Source: Cristatella mucedo (Eukaryota; Bryozoa; Phylactolaemata; Cristatellidae). Taken from it: a stretch of 64,000 bases of DNA. The DNA lies in the NCBI GenBank assembly GCA_009760855.2, contig WPIO01000007.1:9584501-9648500 (forward strand), in the 5' to 3' direction. The position numbers and the translations under genes are program-made. The notes beneath the pieces are model-generated. The model was given only the letters and a program-made list of their open reading frames with translations, did no database searches and was not told the origin of the DNA. Shown here piece after piece: positions 35,533-42,209 of the stretch; within the stretch, counting starts at the first letter, position 1; each line of letters starts with the position of its first letter.

Positions 35533-35800
35533 GTGCTAGCAGTTTCTCGCAGGTCTCTCGTCGCGAGACCGGTGACTTCTGTCGAGCTGGGCTCGCTGAT
35601 TCGCTCCAAACGTCGCCCCTCACGCTTCGCCCTCACGCGGCGCCCTCTCTTCGTAGGATGGACGGTTGGTGCACAAGCTGACAGGCAAGTGCATGTCGAC
35701 CTCGGCGGATGGCCAGTCCTTGCTCATGGTGTCCTGCCAAGTCTCCGACGATCACCAGGTTTGGTCGTGGCACAGAAAGGAGAGAAAGCCCGTGGCGTGA
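14437..35800 (+). CDS. GALNT: Polypeptide N-acetylgalactosaminyltransferase (GT27), 10 coding exons
   Basis: This enzyme transfers GalNAc from UDP-GalNAc to Ser/Thr of secretory proteins in the Golgi, starting mucin-type O-glycosylation. Joining 14437-14803, 16406-16559, 22547-22713, 23759-23923, 27950-28166, 28674-28977, 30584-30712, 32875-32979, 35336-35464 and 35657-35800 gives 1881 nt, exactly 627 codons, with compatible phases at every junction. The 626-residue product has a short cytosolic tail, a signal anchor at about 13-29, a Gly-rich stem, a catalytic domain from about 170 with the metal motif DSH at 277-279, WGGEN at 386-390 and a third metal-ligand His near 414, then a ricin-B lectin domain at about 500-626. 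Length is normal for the family (about 560-640). By eye it is closest to the GALNT1/13 and insect Pgant5 group; the exact subtype needs a tree. No defect was seen. Confidence 0.93.
16128..16292 (-). mobile_element. Diverged SINE1-like element in GALNT intron 1
   Basis: On the minus strand this has a box B-like GGTTCAAATCCTG, a following region matching the SINE1 body order and a CAACGGCCTC-like end. It is clearly more diverged than the other copies. It lies about 110 bp before exon 2. Confidence 0.45.
16406..16559 (+). CDS. GALNT: GALNT coding exon 2
   Basis: Residues 123-174. This is the stem-to-catalytic transition, with [17 protein letters not shown] and the family-typical NRSLPD-like HRSLPDVRD. 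Acceptor GACAG|GG at 16405, donor GA|GTAAGTT at 16560 (phase 2). Confidence 0.88.
16657..16828 (+). mobile_element. SINE1 in GALNT intron 2
   Basis: Plus-strand copy with a perfect box B (GGTTCGAATCC at 16712-16722), the GATAGCCGTAGAGGCTCTTC hairpin and the GCTATACAAAAGAGGCT end. It starts about 100 bp after exon 2. The central stem-loop is degraded compared with the copy at 6285. Confidence 0.8.
17100..17475 (+). mobile_element. LINE-B C-terminal and 3' end fragment
   Basis: A decayed copy of the end of the LINE-B reading frame, matching the better-preserved copy at 54600-55610 read in reverse. The 3' end GACTTTGTGGAGTTTCAGAC is followed within a few bases by the SINE2 head. Frames are broken. 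Confidence 0.6.
17479..17635 (+). mobile_element. SINE2 in GALNT intron 2
   Basis: A tRNA-like head (GTGGCCCAGTGGTTAAGGTG as box A region, GGGCTTAAGTCCC as box B region), followed by a 3' part resembling the LINE-A 3' end (AGAGATTAAG..GGGCACTTTACACATG, then an AT-rich tail). Two further copies are at 21000-21170 and 37401-37548. Confidence 0.7.
17640..19900. other. GALNT intron 2, no recognised feature
   Basis: Intronic sequence with short open frames only. The C-rich run near 18108-18120 and small CTG runs near 18355 and 18570 are the only simple-sequence features. No embedded gene could be supported. Confidence 0.4.
19905..20018. repeat. Unclassified 110-bp repeat, copy 1
   Basis: This segment has a clear second copy at 21275-21386 in the same orientation (shared words include GCCAGCTGCTGGT, GTCTTGAA and CAGCAGTAC/AAGCAGTAC). 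The second copy interrupts a LINE-A element, which suggests that this sequence can move. No terminal motif or family is recognised. Confidence 0.5.
21000..21170 (-). mobile_element. SINE2 nested in LINE-A
   Basis: On the minus strand: head TTTGGCCTAATGGTTAAGG, box B-like GGGCTCTAGCCCC, then a LINE-A-like 3' end (GAGATTAAGCTCTTTCAGGG, GTGCTATACAAATG) and an A/T-rich tail. The LINE-A sequence resumes at about 21171 (GTGAGGTGATAAC). Confidence 0.75.
21275..21386. repeat. Unclassified 110-bp repeat, copy 2 (inside LINE-A)
   Basis: Second copy of the repeat at 19905-20018. It sits between two LINE-A segments that are contiguous in other copies (compare 37270-37310), so it is an insertion. Confidence 0.5.
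21631..22546. other. End of GALNT intron 2
   Basis: Open frames up to 191 codons exist on + (21637-22212), but the predicted peptide is Leu/Val/Ser-rich without domains, and comparable frames overlap it on the minus strand. I treat it as intron. Confidence 0.4.
22547..22713 (+). CDS. GALNT: GALNT coding exon 3
   Basis: Residues 174-229, the start of the GT27 catalytic fold: [19 protein letters not shown], then [11 protein letters not shown] and [11 protein letters not shown], diagnostic for GALNTs. Acceptor ATGCAG|GTGC at 22546, donor AAAC|GTGAGT at 22714 (phase 1). Confidence 0.93.
22714..23758. other. GALNT intron 3
   Basis: No repeats of the named families and no supported gene. Only overlapping short frames are present. 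Confidence 0.5.
23759..23923 (+). CDS. GALNT: GALNT coding exon 4
   Basis: Residues 230-284, including [13 protein letters not shown] and the metal-binding DSH in [10 protein letters not shown] (277-279). Acceptor GTTGCAG|CG at 23758, donor ACAG|GTATGC at 23924 (phase 1). Confidence 0.93.
24190..24345 (-). mobile_element. SINE1 variant in GALNT intron 4
   Basis: Minus-strand copy with head TGGGTCTTAGCCCAGGAGG and box B-like GGGTTCGAGTC. The body hairpins are degraded. The head follows the 3' end of a LINE-B copy on the same strand. Confidence 0.7.
24355..24720 (-). mobile_element. LINE-B C-terminal fragment
   Basis: Minus-strand decayed C-terminus ([40 protein letters not shown]), matching the copies at 27365 and 54600. 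Frameshifted near 24470. Its 3' end merges into the SINE1 head. Confidence 0.7.
24721..25789. other. GALNT intron 4, no recognised gene
   Basis: Short frames only. A small imperfect TG run occurs near 25605-25628. Confidence 0.4.
25790..26720 (+). pseudogene. Tc1-like transposase fossil
   Basis: Broken frames in order recall a Tc1-type transposase. At the N-terminal side there is [11 protein letters not shown] followed by a frame change; in the middle [12 protein letters not shown]-like [10 protein letters not shown]; then [20 protein letters not shown] (matching the family's ISASG..GIMD block); and finally a [15 protein letters not shown] stretch at the position of the family's NDPKHTSK region, followed by a decayed SPDLNPIEH-LW region. 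Stops and frameshifts abound. Terminal inverted repeats were not located, and boundaries are approximate. Confidence 0.6.
27030..27225 (-). mobile_element. LINE-A C-terminal fragment
   Basis: A minus-strand fragment matching the LHWLPVKQR-type block (here [19 protein letters not shown] by frameshift) and the neighbouring region at 8600-8770. No tail and no catalytic domain. It lies next to a short CTG run. Confidence 0.65.
27310..27362. repeat. (GTCT)n short tandem at LINE-B 3' end
   Basis: A CTGT/GTCT tetranucleotide run directly beyond the LINE-B 3' terminus (minus-strand sense GACA). Confidence 0.8.
27365..27800 (-). mobile_element. LINE-B C-terminal and 3' end
   Basis: Minus-strand frame with [38 protein letters not shown] and [17 protein letters not shown], ending in a stop at 27402. 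The 3' UTR runs to GGAGTTACTGACGGAGAGAC. The C-terminal frame (141 codons) is intact. The upstream part is missing (5' truncated). Confidence 0.8.
27950..28166 (+). CDS. GALNT: GALNT coding exon 5
   Basis: Residues 285-357: [36 protein letters not shown], then [15 protein letters not shown], all family-typical. Acceptor TTTGCAG|GT at 27949, donor ATATG|GTAAGC at 28167 (phase 2). Confidence 0.93.
28167..28673. other. GALNT intron 5
   Basis: About 500 bp with nothing else recognised. The minus-strand 102-codon frame at 28712-28404 overlaps exon 6 and is a shadow. Confidence 0.6.
28674..28977 (+). CDS. GALNT: GALNT coding exon 6
   Basis: Residues 357-458, the most conserved part: [28 protein letters not shown] and [14 protein letters not shown], with the third metal-ligand His near 414, then [19 protein letters not shown]. 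Acceptor GAGCAG|GT at 28673, donor CTG|GTGAGT at 28978 (phase 0). Confidence 0.95.
28978..30123. other. GALNT intron 6, first part
   Basis: No supported gene. Open frames of up to 130 codons lack domains. Confidence 0.5.
30124..30292 (-). mobile_element. SINE1 in GALNT intron 6
   Basis: Minus-strand copy with box B-like GGGTTCGAGTC, a partial central stem-loop, the GGCTATC..GCCTTTATGG hairpin and a CTGACTCAATAGCC end. It lies about 290 bp before exon 7. Confidence 0.75.
30584..30712 (+). CDS. GALNT: GALNT coding exon 7
   Basis: Residues 459-501: [20 protein letters not shown] and [16 protein letters not shown], the linker between catalytic and lectin domains. Acceptor CTTGCAG at 30583, donor GAG|GTAGGT at 30713 (phase 0). 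Confidence 0.93.
30713..31040. other. GALNT intron 7, first part
   Basis: No recognised feature before the LINE-A fragment. Confidence 0.5.
31041..31605 (+). mobile_element. LINE-A RT C-terminal fragment in GALNT intron 7
   Basis: The frame at 31123-31611 reads [30 protein letters not shown], then [20 protein letters not shown] and [19 protein letters not shown]. This is the thumb/connection region just downstream of a CR1/L2-type RT. It is truncated on both sides and ends abruptly at about 31605. Confidence 0.8.
31880..32110 (-). pseudogene. mariner transposase C-terminal fossil
   Basis: Minus-strand frame 32099-31911 contains [20 protein letters not shown], then [20 protein letters not shown], followed by a stop. 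This strongly resembles the C-terminus of mariner-family transposases (FFDSKP..W...I.KL..RWQ..ID..G.YF). The catalytic DDD part is absent upstream, where a decayed segment ([16 protein letters not shown]) follows. It is inserted between two LINE-A pieces. Confidence 0.65.
32130..32455 (+). mobile_element. LINE-A C-terminus and 3' tail
   Basis: The end of the LINE-A frame is recognisable ([12 protein letters not shown] in one frame, [19 protein letters not shown] in the next), followed by the full 3' UTR with AAGTGCCTAGAGAGAGATT and GGGGGCTATGCAAATG. It may be the remainder of the copy at 31041-31605, split by the mariner relic. Confidence 0.75.
32875..32979 (+). CDS. GALNT: GALNT coding exon 8
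   Basis: Residues 502-536, first ricin-B (beta-trefoil) repeat: [13 protein letters not shown] and [10 protein letters not shown]. Acceptor ATCTTTAG at 32874, donor CAG|GTGCGT at 32980 (phase 0). Confidence 0.88.
33195..33510 (+). mobile_element. LINE-A C-terminus and 3' end
   Basis: The frame contains [19 protein letters not shown] and [11 protein letters not shown], followed by a diverged 3' UTR (AAAGTGCCAAACGAG). Located in GALNT intron 8. Confidence 0.65.
33735..34220 (+). mobile_element. LINE-B C-terminus and 3' end
   Basis: Plus-strand frames contain [31 protein letters not shown] and, in a second frame, [20 protein letters not shown] and ENSPA before the stop. The 3' UTR reads GGCTTTGTTTAGTTACAGGC. 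One frameshift separates the two parts. Confidence 0.75.
34262..35000 (-). mobile_element. LINE-A fragment, 3' tail upward
   Basis: Minus-strand 3' UTR (GTGTCTAGAAAAAAGAGTC, GGCGCTATACAAATAC) at the low end. Above it is a decayed C-terminal region ([20 protein letters not shown] at 34760-34700). The (ATT)n tail is not preserved. Confidence 0.7.
35336..35464 (+). CDS. GALNT: GALNT coding exon 9
   Basis: Residues 537-579, second ricin-B repeat: [35 protein letters not shown]. Acceptor TTTGCAG at 35335, donor CCC|GTAAGT at 35465 (phase 0). Confidence 0.92.
35485..35530. repeat. (CTG)15 trinucleotide repeat in GALNT intron 9
   Basis: A pure GCT/CTG run of about 15 units that starts 20 nt after the exon 9 donor, in a 192-bp intron. 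On transcribed RNA it would be a CUG repeat. Confidence 0.97.
35657..35800 (+). CDS. GALNT: GALNT coding exon 10 (last)
   Basis: Residues 580-626 and stop TGA at 35798-35800. Third ricin-B repeat with [33 protein letters not shown] (QxW motif), then a short basic tail. Acceptor CTTCGTAG at 35656. Confidence 0.92.
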   Translation, partial: DGRLVHKLTGKCMSTSADGQSLLMVSCQVSDDHQVWSWHRKERKPVA

Positions 35801-36428
35801 GCAGATCCATCTACCGAGCAGCTCGTGGCAGCGGCGGTGGCATTGTTGGGTAGGAGTTGCGTCGTTGAGCGCCACTGCAGCCAGCCACTGTGTCGCCTGC
35901 CTGTCTCTTCAGCAGAGTGAGTTCTTTGGTCGCTCCGACGTTCAGCCTGCCGCAGCGTTTTTTTGGGGGGCGCGGCTCGGACGCTGCTGCCACGATAAGT
36001 GACTGACAAAACCTTGCTTAACGTGTGCCAATCAGCTAAAGAGGCCCGAAGATGGCTCGAAGCCTGTGAGCCGAGCGCGGCAGCAGCGTTTGCTGTCTCC
36101 TGTGGAGGCTGTGCATCTATCCGACATGCAGGCGAGCACGCTCGATGGCTGCGGTCGCTTAACGTTTAGCCTGCCGCCTTCCTTGTACCGTCGACGGGCA
36201 ACTGGACTGCTGGCAGCTGGCACCCGTACCTGTACCCTGTTGGTGCCGCTCACGCACACATTCCTTTGGAGATTTGGCTGTTGTGAGCGTGACTGTCGTT
36301 GCTGAGGCACGCGAAAGATGATCTTTTCCAATCTTTATAGATTTCTGATTTGAACTTGTATGTTATCTGTTTTCCACTCACGGCCCTTCTTAACTATTTG
36401 TATTTGATTGCTGCCCGTCTGTTGGAGC

Positions 36429-36485
<57 letters not shown>

Positions 36486-36515
36486 GGTGAACAGATGGCA
36501 TTTGTGTTGATTAAA
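35801..36515 (+). other. Presumed GALNT 3' UTR
   Basis: No canonical AATAAA was seen soon after the stop. An ATTAAA at 36510-36515 is the nearest candidate poly(A) signal. The region includes the GA repeat at 36430. The 3' end is therefore a guess. Confidence 0.3.
36430..36484. repeat. (GA)n microsatellite
   Basis: A pure GA run of about 55 bp downstream of the GALNT stop codon, possibly transcribed in its 3' UTR. Confidence 0.97.
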
Positions 36516-37069
36516 ACATCTTGAGTTACTTTAAGCAGCCTTCTTTCTCTGCCGATTGTGTGACCACGATATATCGTAGTGGCAGGTACCGGGTTTATTT
36601 TGTAAGAAAATAATGTAATAATATTCGTGAAACATTTAGGCACTTAACTTTGAAGCAGAAGAGCATTTAGCTTCTTGCCAAGGAGCTATCTCACCCTGCC
36701 AGAACAGAACAGAACACTGTAACAATCTGGCTAGTGCACGTTTGTAAATTGTTTTCATTGCTGGTTTTTCACATTGATTTTTTTAGTTAGAGCTAATGAC
36801 TGTGGCACAGCCGGTGATAGGATATCTTGCTAAGACTCCCATTGCAGCTGGCTCGCGATGCCTAAATTGCAACAAAACTTCCTGGTCCATTGTAACAGCC
36901 AAAACATTGCTATGGGAACTTACTCTGGAACGATGCCCAGACAACCTCAGAGTAATCTTGGTGAAAATTGGAAGCCTTCGTGTGAGAGTCAATCCCACGT
37001 AAATTGCACTATGGGCTCTTATCATTAGGGCTGTGGAGCAGAGTCTCTACCCAAGTTCTCTGGTAAATA
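36516..37069. other. No recognisable gene
   Basis: Short unrecognised frames only. Confidence 0.4.
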
Positions 37070-38110
37070 CATGTGATAATAATAAGACTACTTTTTTGTA
37101 GCACCCTCAAAGAACCTAGTCTCTTTCTAGGCATTTTACTTATGCTGCAAAGGAAGCATGGTCGAATGGTTAGTGGTAGCACGCTCAATGACGGCAAGCA
37201 TAACATGGTTAGTGGCAGCATGCACAGTGGACCAATCACATAGATCCACTAAATGCTGTGATAAACAGGTGCGTTTTTGGCTTCTTTTAATTGTCGTCGT
37301 CAGGGGATGTCGCGACGTCAATCAAGCGTGAGTTCAATCAAGGCTTTGGGAGCATGCAAACTGAAGTCACGGTCTCCAGAAGATTTGAGGTTTGTGCCGA
37401 GCTGGTTTGGTCCAGCGGTCAAGGTGCTCACCCCGACCAAGGTCTGGCTGAGGTCATGGGCTCAAGCCCCAAGGTATATGTGAAGTGCCTGGATAAAGAT
37501 TAAGTTTAAGTTCTCTTTGGACGCTATACAAATGAATTTTGTTTTTACGGGGTATGGTCATACGACTTGATTCAGAAAAGCAAGTGGTGCGATGCTTAGC
37601 CTGTTGGGGGAGTAGTTCTGATAGGTAGACTGCAGCCAGAGAATGAAGGGACCTAAAAGTGAGTGACAGAACCTTGAAGTCGATTCGCTGCTTGACTGGG
37701 AGCCTTTACATCTCGGCATGAAGGGGTGTGGTATGGTAATTGCCTCGAGCTCACGACATGCAATCCTAGCTGCAGAGTTTTGCACCAACTGTAAGCGCCT
37801 GATTGCACAAGCCGGTAGACCAGCAAGCAATGAGTTACAGAAGTCGAGACGGGATGTCACAAATGCATGGACCAATTTGGATGTAGTATCCCTGTCTAAT
37901 CAAGCCTGCATTTAACAGCAATGTTATGTAGGTGTAAGTAGGCCGACTCGACTGTGGAGCTGGTGTGGTCGTCTAGTGAAAGGTCACTTTGGAACAGGAC
38001 ACCCAGATTTAGTGTCGATGCCACAGGAGATTTGCTAGCAGAGCCGATTTTGAGCGTTCAGTTTTCAATTTCTGAGTCGCACTTGGTTTTCACTTTAACT
38101 AGTATGTTGT
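37070..38110 (-). mobile_element. LINE-A copy with nested SINE2
   Basis: The 3' tail lies at the low end (AAAATGCCTAGAAAGAGACT, GGTGCTACAAAAAAG). Upstream is the coding block [40 protein letters not shown] at 37875-37770. SINE2 splits the frame at 37401-37548. The matching sequence continues to about 38110 as at 7140-7320. Confidence 0.75.
37401..37548 (+). mobile_element. SINE2 nested in LINE-A (opposite strand)
   Basis: Box A region TGGTTTGGTCCAGCGGTC, box B region GGGCTCAAGCCCC, 3' part GTGAAGTGCCTGGATAAAG, then GGACGCTATACAAATG. It interrupts the LINE-A word GAGGTTTG..GAGGTAT known from 6745-6770. Its strand is opposite to its host. Confidence 0.8.
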
Positions 38111-39234
38111 CATTCAAATTACTACTGTCTATTTATTTTACGAGTTTCATGTACACTTATATAGGGACGGCTCCTGCTGCTCCGACTTTCTTGCCAACTC
38201 TGGCCACCGAACAGAAAGAGATGTGATGCTGCACTTGCATGCTATTGATAAGTGGCTACTCGGAGGTTGTGAGCGATAGCTAGTTGGCCAGTGAGTGGCT
38301 GGCCATAAGAAGTTTCTATGCTTGCTGTCAAGTGCCTCCTACCTTGTGCATAAATGTTTCACTGTGCGAAATATCGGCTTGACAGTTTGAAGATTTACTT
38401 CTTAATTAGCACACTAAATAGCTAAATGATTTCAGAAATACTTATTTGCATGGTATCTGTAAGTACAATGTACAATCATGCTGCAATTGGTAGGTGAGCT
38501 GAGAATTGCTTCACGTGGGTCTACCATAGAAACCTCTTAAGCTACAAAATGCTTGACAGCATAATGCCAACAAGATGCAATAGAGAAAGTTTATCAATAA
38601 CACAAGGTTACATCAGTGTAGCCAGGAATAGTATGAGACCAGTGGTCTCGAAAACATGTGAATTGTGCAAACAATGGGTACAGACGATGTGTACAAGCGA
38701 TGCTGACAAGCAAGAGCATCACAGGATTTCCAAATCAAAGAATAACACCTGTTTTAGAGGAAGTAACAAATAGAGTTTTTAACCACAAGCGAGATCTAGG
38801 AACATGAAATAGTTTTTGATTGATGATTAAAATTCGCATTATGTCGGCTTTAGCATGCTGGCCTAAGAATGATTCTTGCCAGGTCTTGCATGCTTGATCC
38901 CATGCATGTATTTGGGTATTGATTCTTGAGCAACAAGATTTAATGCACCTGCCTAGAGATTAAGTTGTATGAGGGTGCTTTACACACGGTCTATTTATTA
39001 TTAGTATCCTTAATATTAAAATTCAAAATGAAAGCACCCATGAGAAGCTCTCGTTCCCGATTAACGATCAGAATTTCATTGCCGGTAGGTCTTCGGCCTA
39101 TAATCGCCATCAGTGTAGGCAAAGAGGAATATATGTCCGTGATGGCATGCGATAGTGTATACTTACATTAAAATAAATCGCCCATCGATTAATGTTCTTT
39201 CTGATTGCGTCAGTTTTGAACTACAAATGGGCTG
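38111..39234. other. No gene; possible decayed SINE2-like copy at 38855-39000
   Basis: No supported coding sequence. The stretch 38855-39000 has a TGGCCTAAG head-like word and a LINE-A-type end (GCACCTGCCTAGAGATTAAG, GGGTGCTTTACACAC). It may be an old SINE2 or LINE-A tail. Confidence 0.35.
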
Positions 39235-39560
39235 AAGGGAAAACACGGGGTCAATTATGTACTCAATTCCTAGCTAACGTGCTACACCAGCTTCAGCTTT
39301 CAAGTGGCCGCAGGTCCTCGGTGGACAAAAGATTACCTATTCCATTCTTTCGCTTGAAGACTGTTGGTGATAGGCTTTTTTCTGTGCATTTCATAGACTG
39401 CGGAACCCACTTTCGCAATTCTTTCGCAATATCATATCTCTTGATCGTGTCGCAAGCATTCCAGCCGTCTGGCACTATTACTCCCGTGCTACTCACTTTT
39501 CCTATGTCTCTGCTGACTCATATGTGCTTGTAGCTTTCTCTTTGATTCGTGAGATAGTGT
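39235..39560 (+). mobile_element. LINE-B C-terminal fragment
   Basis: Plus-strand frame with [37 protein letters not shown] and a decayed WNSLP region, matching 54600-55610 reversed. Diverged, and no clean 3' UTR. Confidence 0.65.
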
Positions 39561-41059
39561 ATTTGCTACAAATGAATTCTATTTACCACGATCGCATCAT
39601 GTAAGATCACCAATTTTGTCGGGGTCCGGTCAAAATGGCCGACACCATCGGCTCGGTGCGATGGGAGCTCACAGAAAAGTAAAGTCAAGCGCACACCGCT
39701 GGCAAAAAAAAGTTGCGACAGTCTCCTGAATGATATAATTTTACCAAAAGAAGCACGTAAGTGGTACAATTGTTGGCATAGCGGTGGCACTTTAACTCTT
39801 ACAGTTGTCTTTGTGCGTCTGCTCGTCTTTCACCGTGTACGTTCGTCTACATACGATTGAAGCTGGCATACATGTGCCTTGAAATTCGGCCACTGACAAA
39901 TTCGGCCACGGACCTACCATAGAAAGCAGCTTTCCCTGAACTTTTAAGTTTATTCCGCTGTGCTGTTCGAAGGGCCCCTGGACGGCAACAAGTACTTGAG
40001 TTGAAACGTGTGACCGTGCTTGAGTCCCAGCCATACTTTGTACAATAGTGAGCTGCTATTTCGGTATAATTCCGGTAGTCGCCTTCGAGGACTGCTGAAG
40101 CCGAGGGCTTCACTTCTCACTTTCGTGAGTGACCGCTTGCCTAATTGTTATTTAAAGTCCTTCAATAGCCCTAGATCTATGTATCTAGGGTTTCCTAGGA
40201 GTACTGCTGAGTCCCATTTTATTGTTCGCGAATGTGATTTGCTATACAGAGGTTAATCAAACGGTTTATCCTCTGGCCTCTAGCCCTACGACAGTCTCGT
40301 GGCCAGGGGCCGGCATTAGGGGGTGGGGTCGAACAGCAAACAGCGTACCCTCCCCACCCGCTCTTCAAACCATTTTTGAGACCATACCTTCAGTTGCTAG
40401 GCTCGCCAAGCTTGAAACTCTCAACCGAGTGGCATTAGGCCATTCCCTGATTTGACGATTTTCAAAATGAAGCTAAAAACCTCAGACTGACCGTCCGAAT
40501 GAATTTTGATTTGCTACAAAACAATGCACGTCGCGACTAACGTTAAGTGCCACATGTTTTTGTAAAGCGTTTCAGTCTTGTTTCCTTCGTTTTAGTCCTC
40601 ACATGTGCACGACAGTGTGTGTTACTAACGAGGGGTCTCGAGCGTGCTGTTAAATGCATGCCTAAAAAGTATCCCTCGCTTGTGTTTGACCCTTCTCGTA
40701 CAGTTGTAAAGCACCAGAATAGAGTCCGACCTCGCAGGGTGCTATACATAAGATGTTTTATCGGTTATTATCGATTCATCTTATTGCTCCGGTCCAGAAA
40801 TCTCTACCTTGAGCATTCGTACACTTTTCACTTAACCTTTGAGATTTGTTTCTTTTTTTGGAAGAATCTGAAATGGTATGAACCAGAACCTAGCTGCAAG
40901 CCCAACCTAGTCACCAACATTACTAGGCCGTGCCATTTGATCTGGCCATAGAAATGCATTCTGAGCTGCTTAGGCCATTCCTGAGATTGAACGGCAGTTC
41001 ACTCATTTGTCACCCAAGGCGACCTTCGATGACTGTTAGAAGCACGGTTTAACAACCTA
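39561..41059. other. No gene; faint LINE-A-like 3' end near 40690-40770
   Basis: No supported gene. The word GTTGTAAAGCACCAGAATAG, followed by GGGTGCTATACATAAG (40700-40752), resembles a LINE-A tail on +. Upstream 40390-40490 may be its decayed C-terminus. Confidence 0.35.
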
Positions 41060-41300
41060 TAAGGTGGGACGGTAGTGTAATTGAAGCCCAAAAAGTCACT
41101 GGTCAAGGCAAGTAAATCCGAAGTAAGAGACTATGGGGACCTGATAGCAATGACCTTAAAAGTTAGTACACATCTTGATGGGCAATCGGATCAAGTAGTC
41201 AGTTGCAGTTCACGACAGACAAGCCTAGGTGACAAGTTCTGCACCTCTATAAGCATATATCAATCGCGTAGGAAGAGCGTTATGGAGGTACATGAGCCTT
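41060..41300 (-). mobile_element. Highly decayed LINE-A fragment
   Basis: On + the words CACGACAGACAAGCCTAGG and TTCTGCACC..ATAAGCATA match the region at 8675-8730 and 37745-37800. The fragment is short, with no open frame. Confidence 0.45.
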
Positions 41301-41526
41301 AACAGAATCTCGCAAAGGTATGGGCTAACTTTGCTGCGGTACTCATTAAGCACCCCCAAATATGTGGAATATTCAAGTGAGACTACTCACATATATTATA
41401 GACATGACTCGACTACTAGGGCTGCCTCTTATTTTATCAAAGTTCAAGCTCTATCTGCAACCAGTTACAGAACGACCACTAAACCTGCTTATGGAACACC
41501 ACAAGGCAAGAATAGCATTACATATT

Positions 41527-41532
41527 TTTAAT
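41527..41532 (-). terminator. Possible poly(A) signal of RSRC2-like gene
   Basis: ATTAAA on the minus strand about 170 nt after the stop codon. No AATAAA was found on that strand closer to the gene, so this variant hexamer is a weak candidate. Confidence 0.25.
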
Positions 41533-41703
41533 AAAAAATAAATAAAAAACGACCATTATTACCATGAATCAACAACATGCTGTTCGATGGGCACATCATA
41601 CAATGTCAAGAGCTGTTCACCGATGGCAAACTTTCGAAATGGTGCAGTCTGGATAAAGTTGCCACAATAGCCAATTCTTCCCACCATAATTTGGTGCTCT
41701 GCC

Positions 41704-42209
41704 TCAGGTGCTGCTTTTAGGCTGTGACGGTTGTGGCTCAGCTGGCGTATAGGTCGAAGTAGCAGCCACAGAGGACACAGCTCCTAACCCCATACCACGG
41801 TGCGTATGTGTAGCCATACGGGCAAACGCATACTCATGGTCCAGTTTTGCAAAAAGCTCGGCCTGCTTCTGCAGTTGCTCTTCACTCAACTCCCCAACCT
41901 CCCCTTCACGAATTCCCATGAGCTTCCTGAATTTTTCATCGACAACCACACTTGTTCCTTGCCACTGCGCTGTTGCTTCTTTGGTGTCTTTTGTCTTAGA
42001 CCAAAGTAGCTTCCGCTTTTGCATCTGCTCAGCATATTTCAATGGGTTCACAGCTGCAGGATTGTAATACTTTGGTATGGCAACACCCGTGAGCTCTTGC
42101 GCTTTAGCGTGCATCGCCGCCAGTGTATGCATCATCGCCTGCTGGGCTGTCACCTTCTCTGATGTTCCAGACATCAAAATTGCGCTCAGTGATGGCTTCT
42201 CACTTGTCA
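41704..42209 (-). CDS. RSRC2: RSRC2-like exon 6 (last)
   Basis: Residues 545-712 and stop TGA (41706-41704). It contains the diagnostic C-terminal family block, YYNPAAVNPLKYAEQ at about 592-606 and RGMGLG near the end. Acceptor CTGTTCCAG ends at 42210. Confidence 0.9.
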
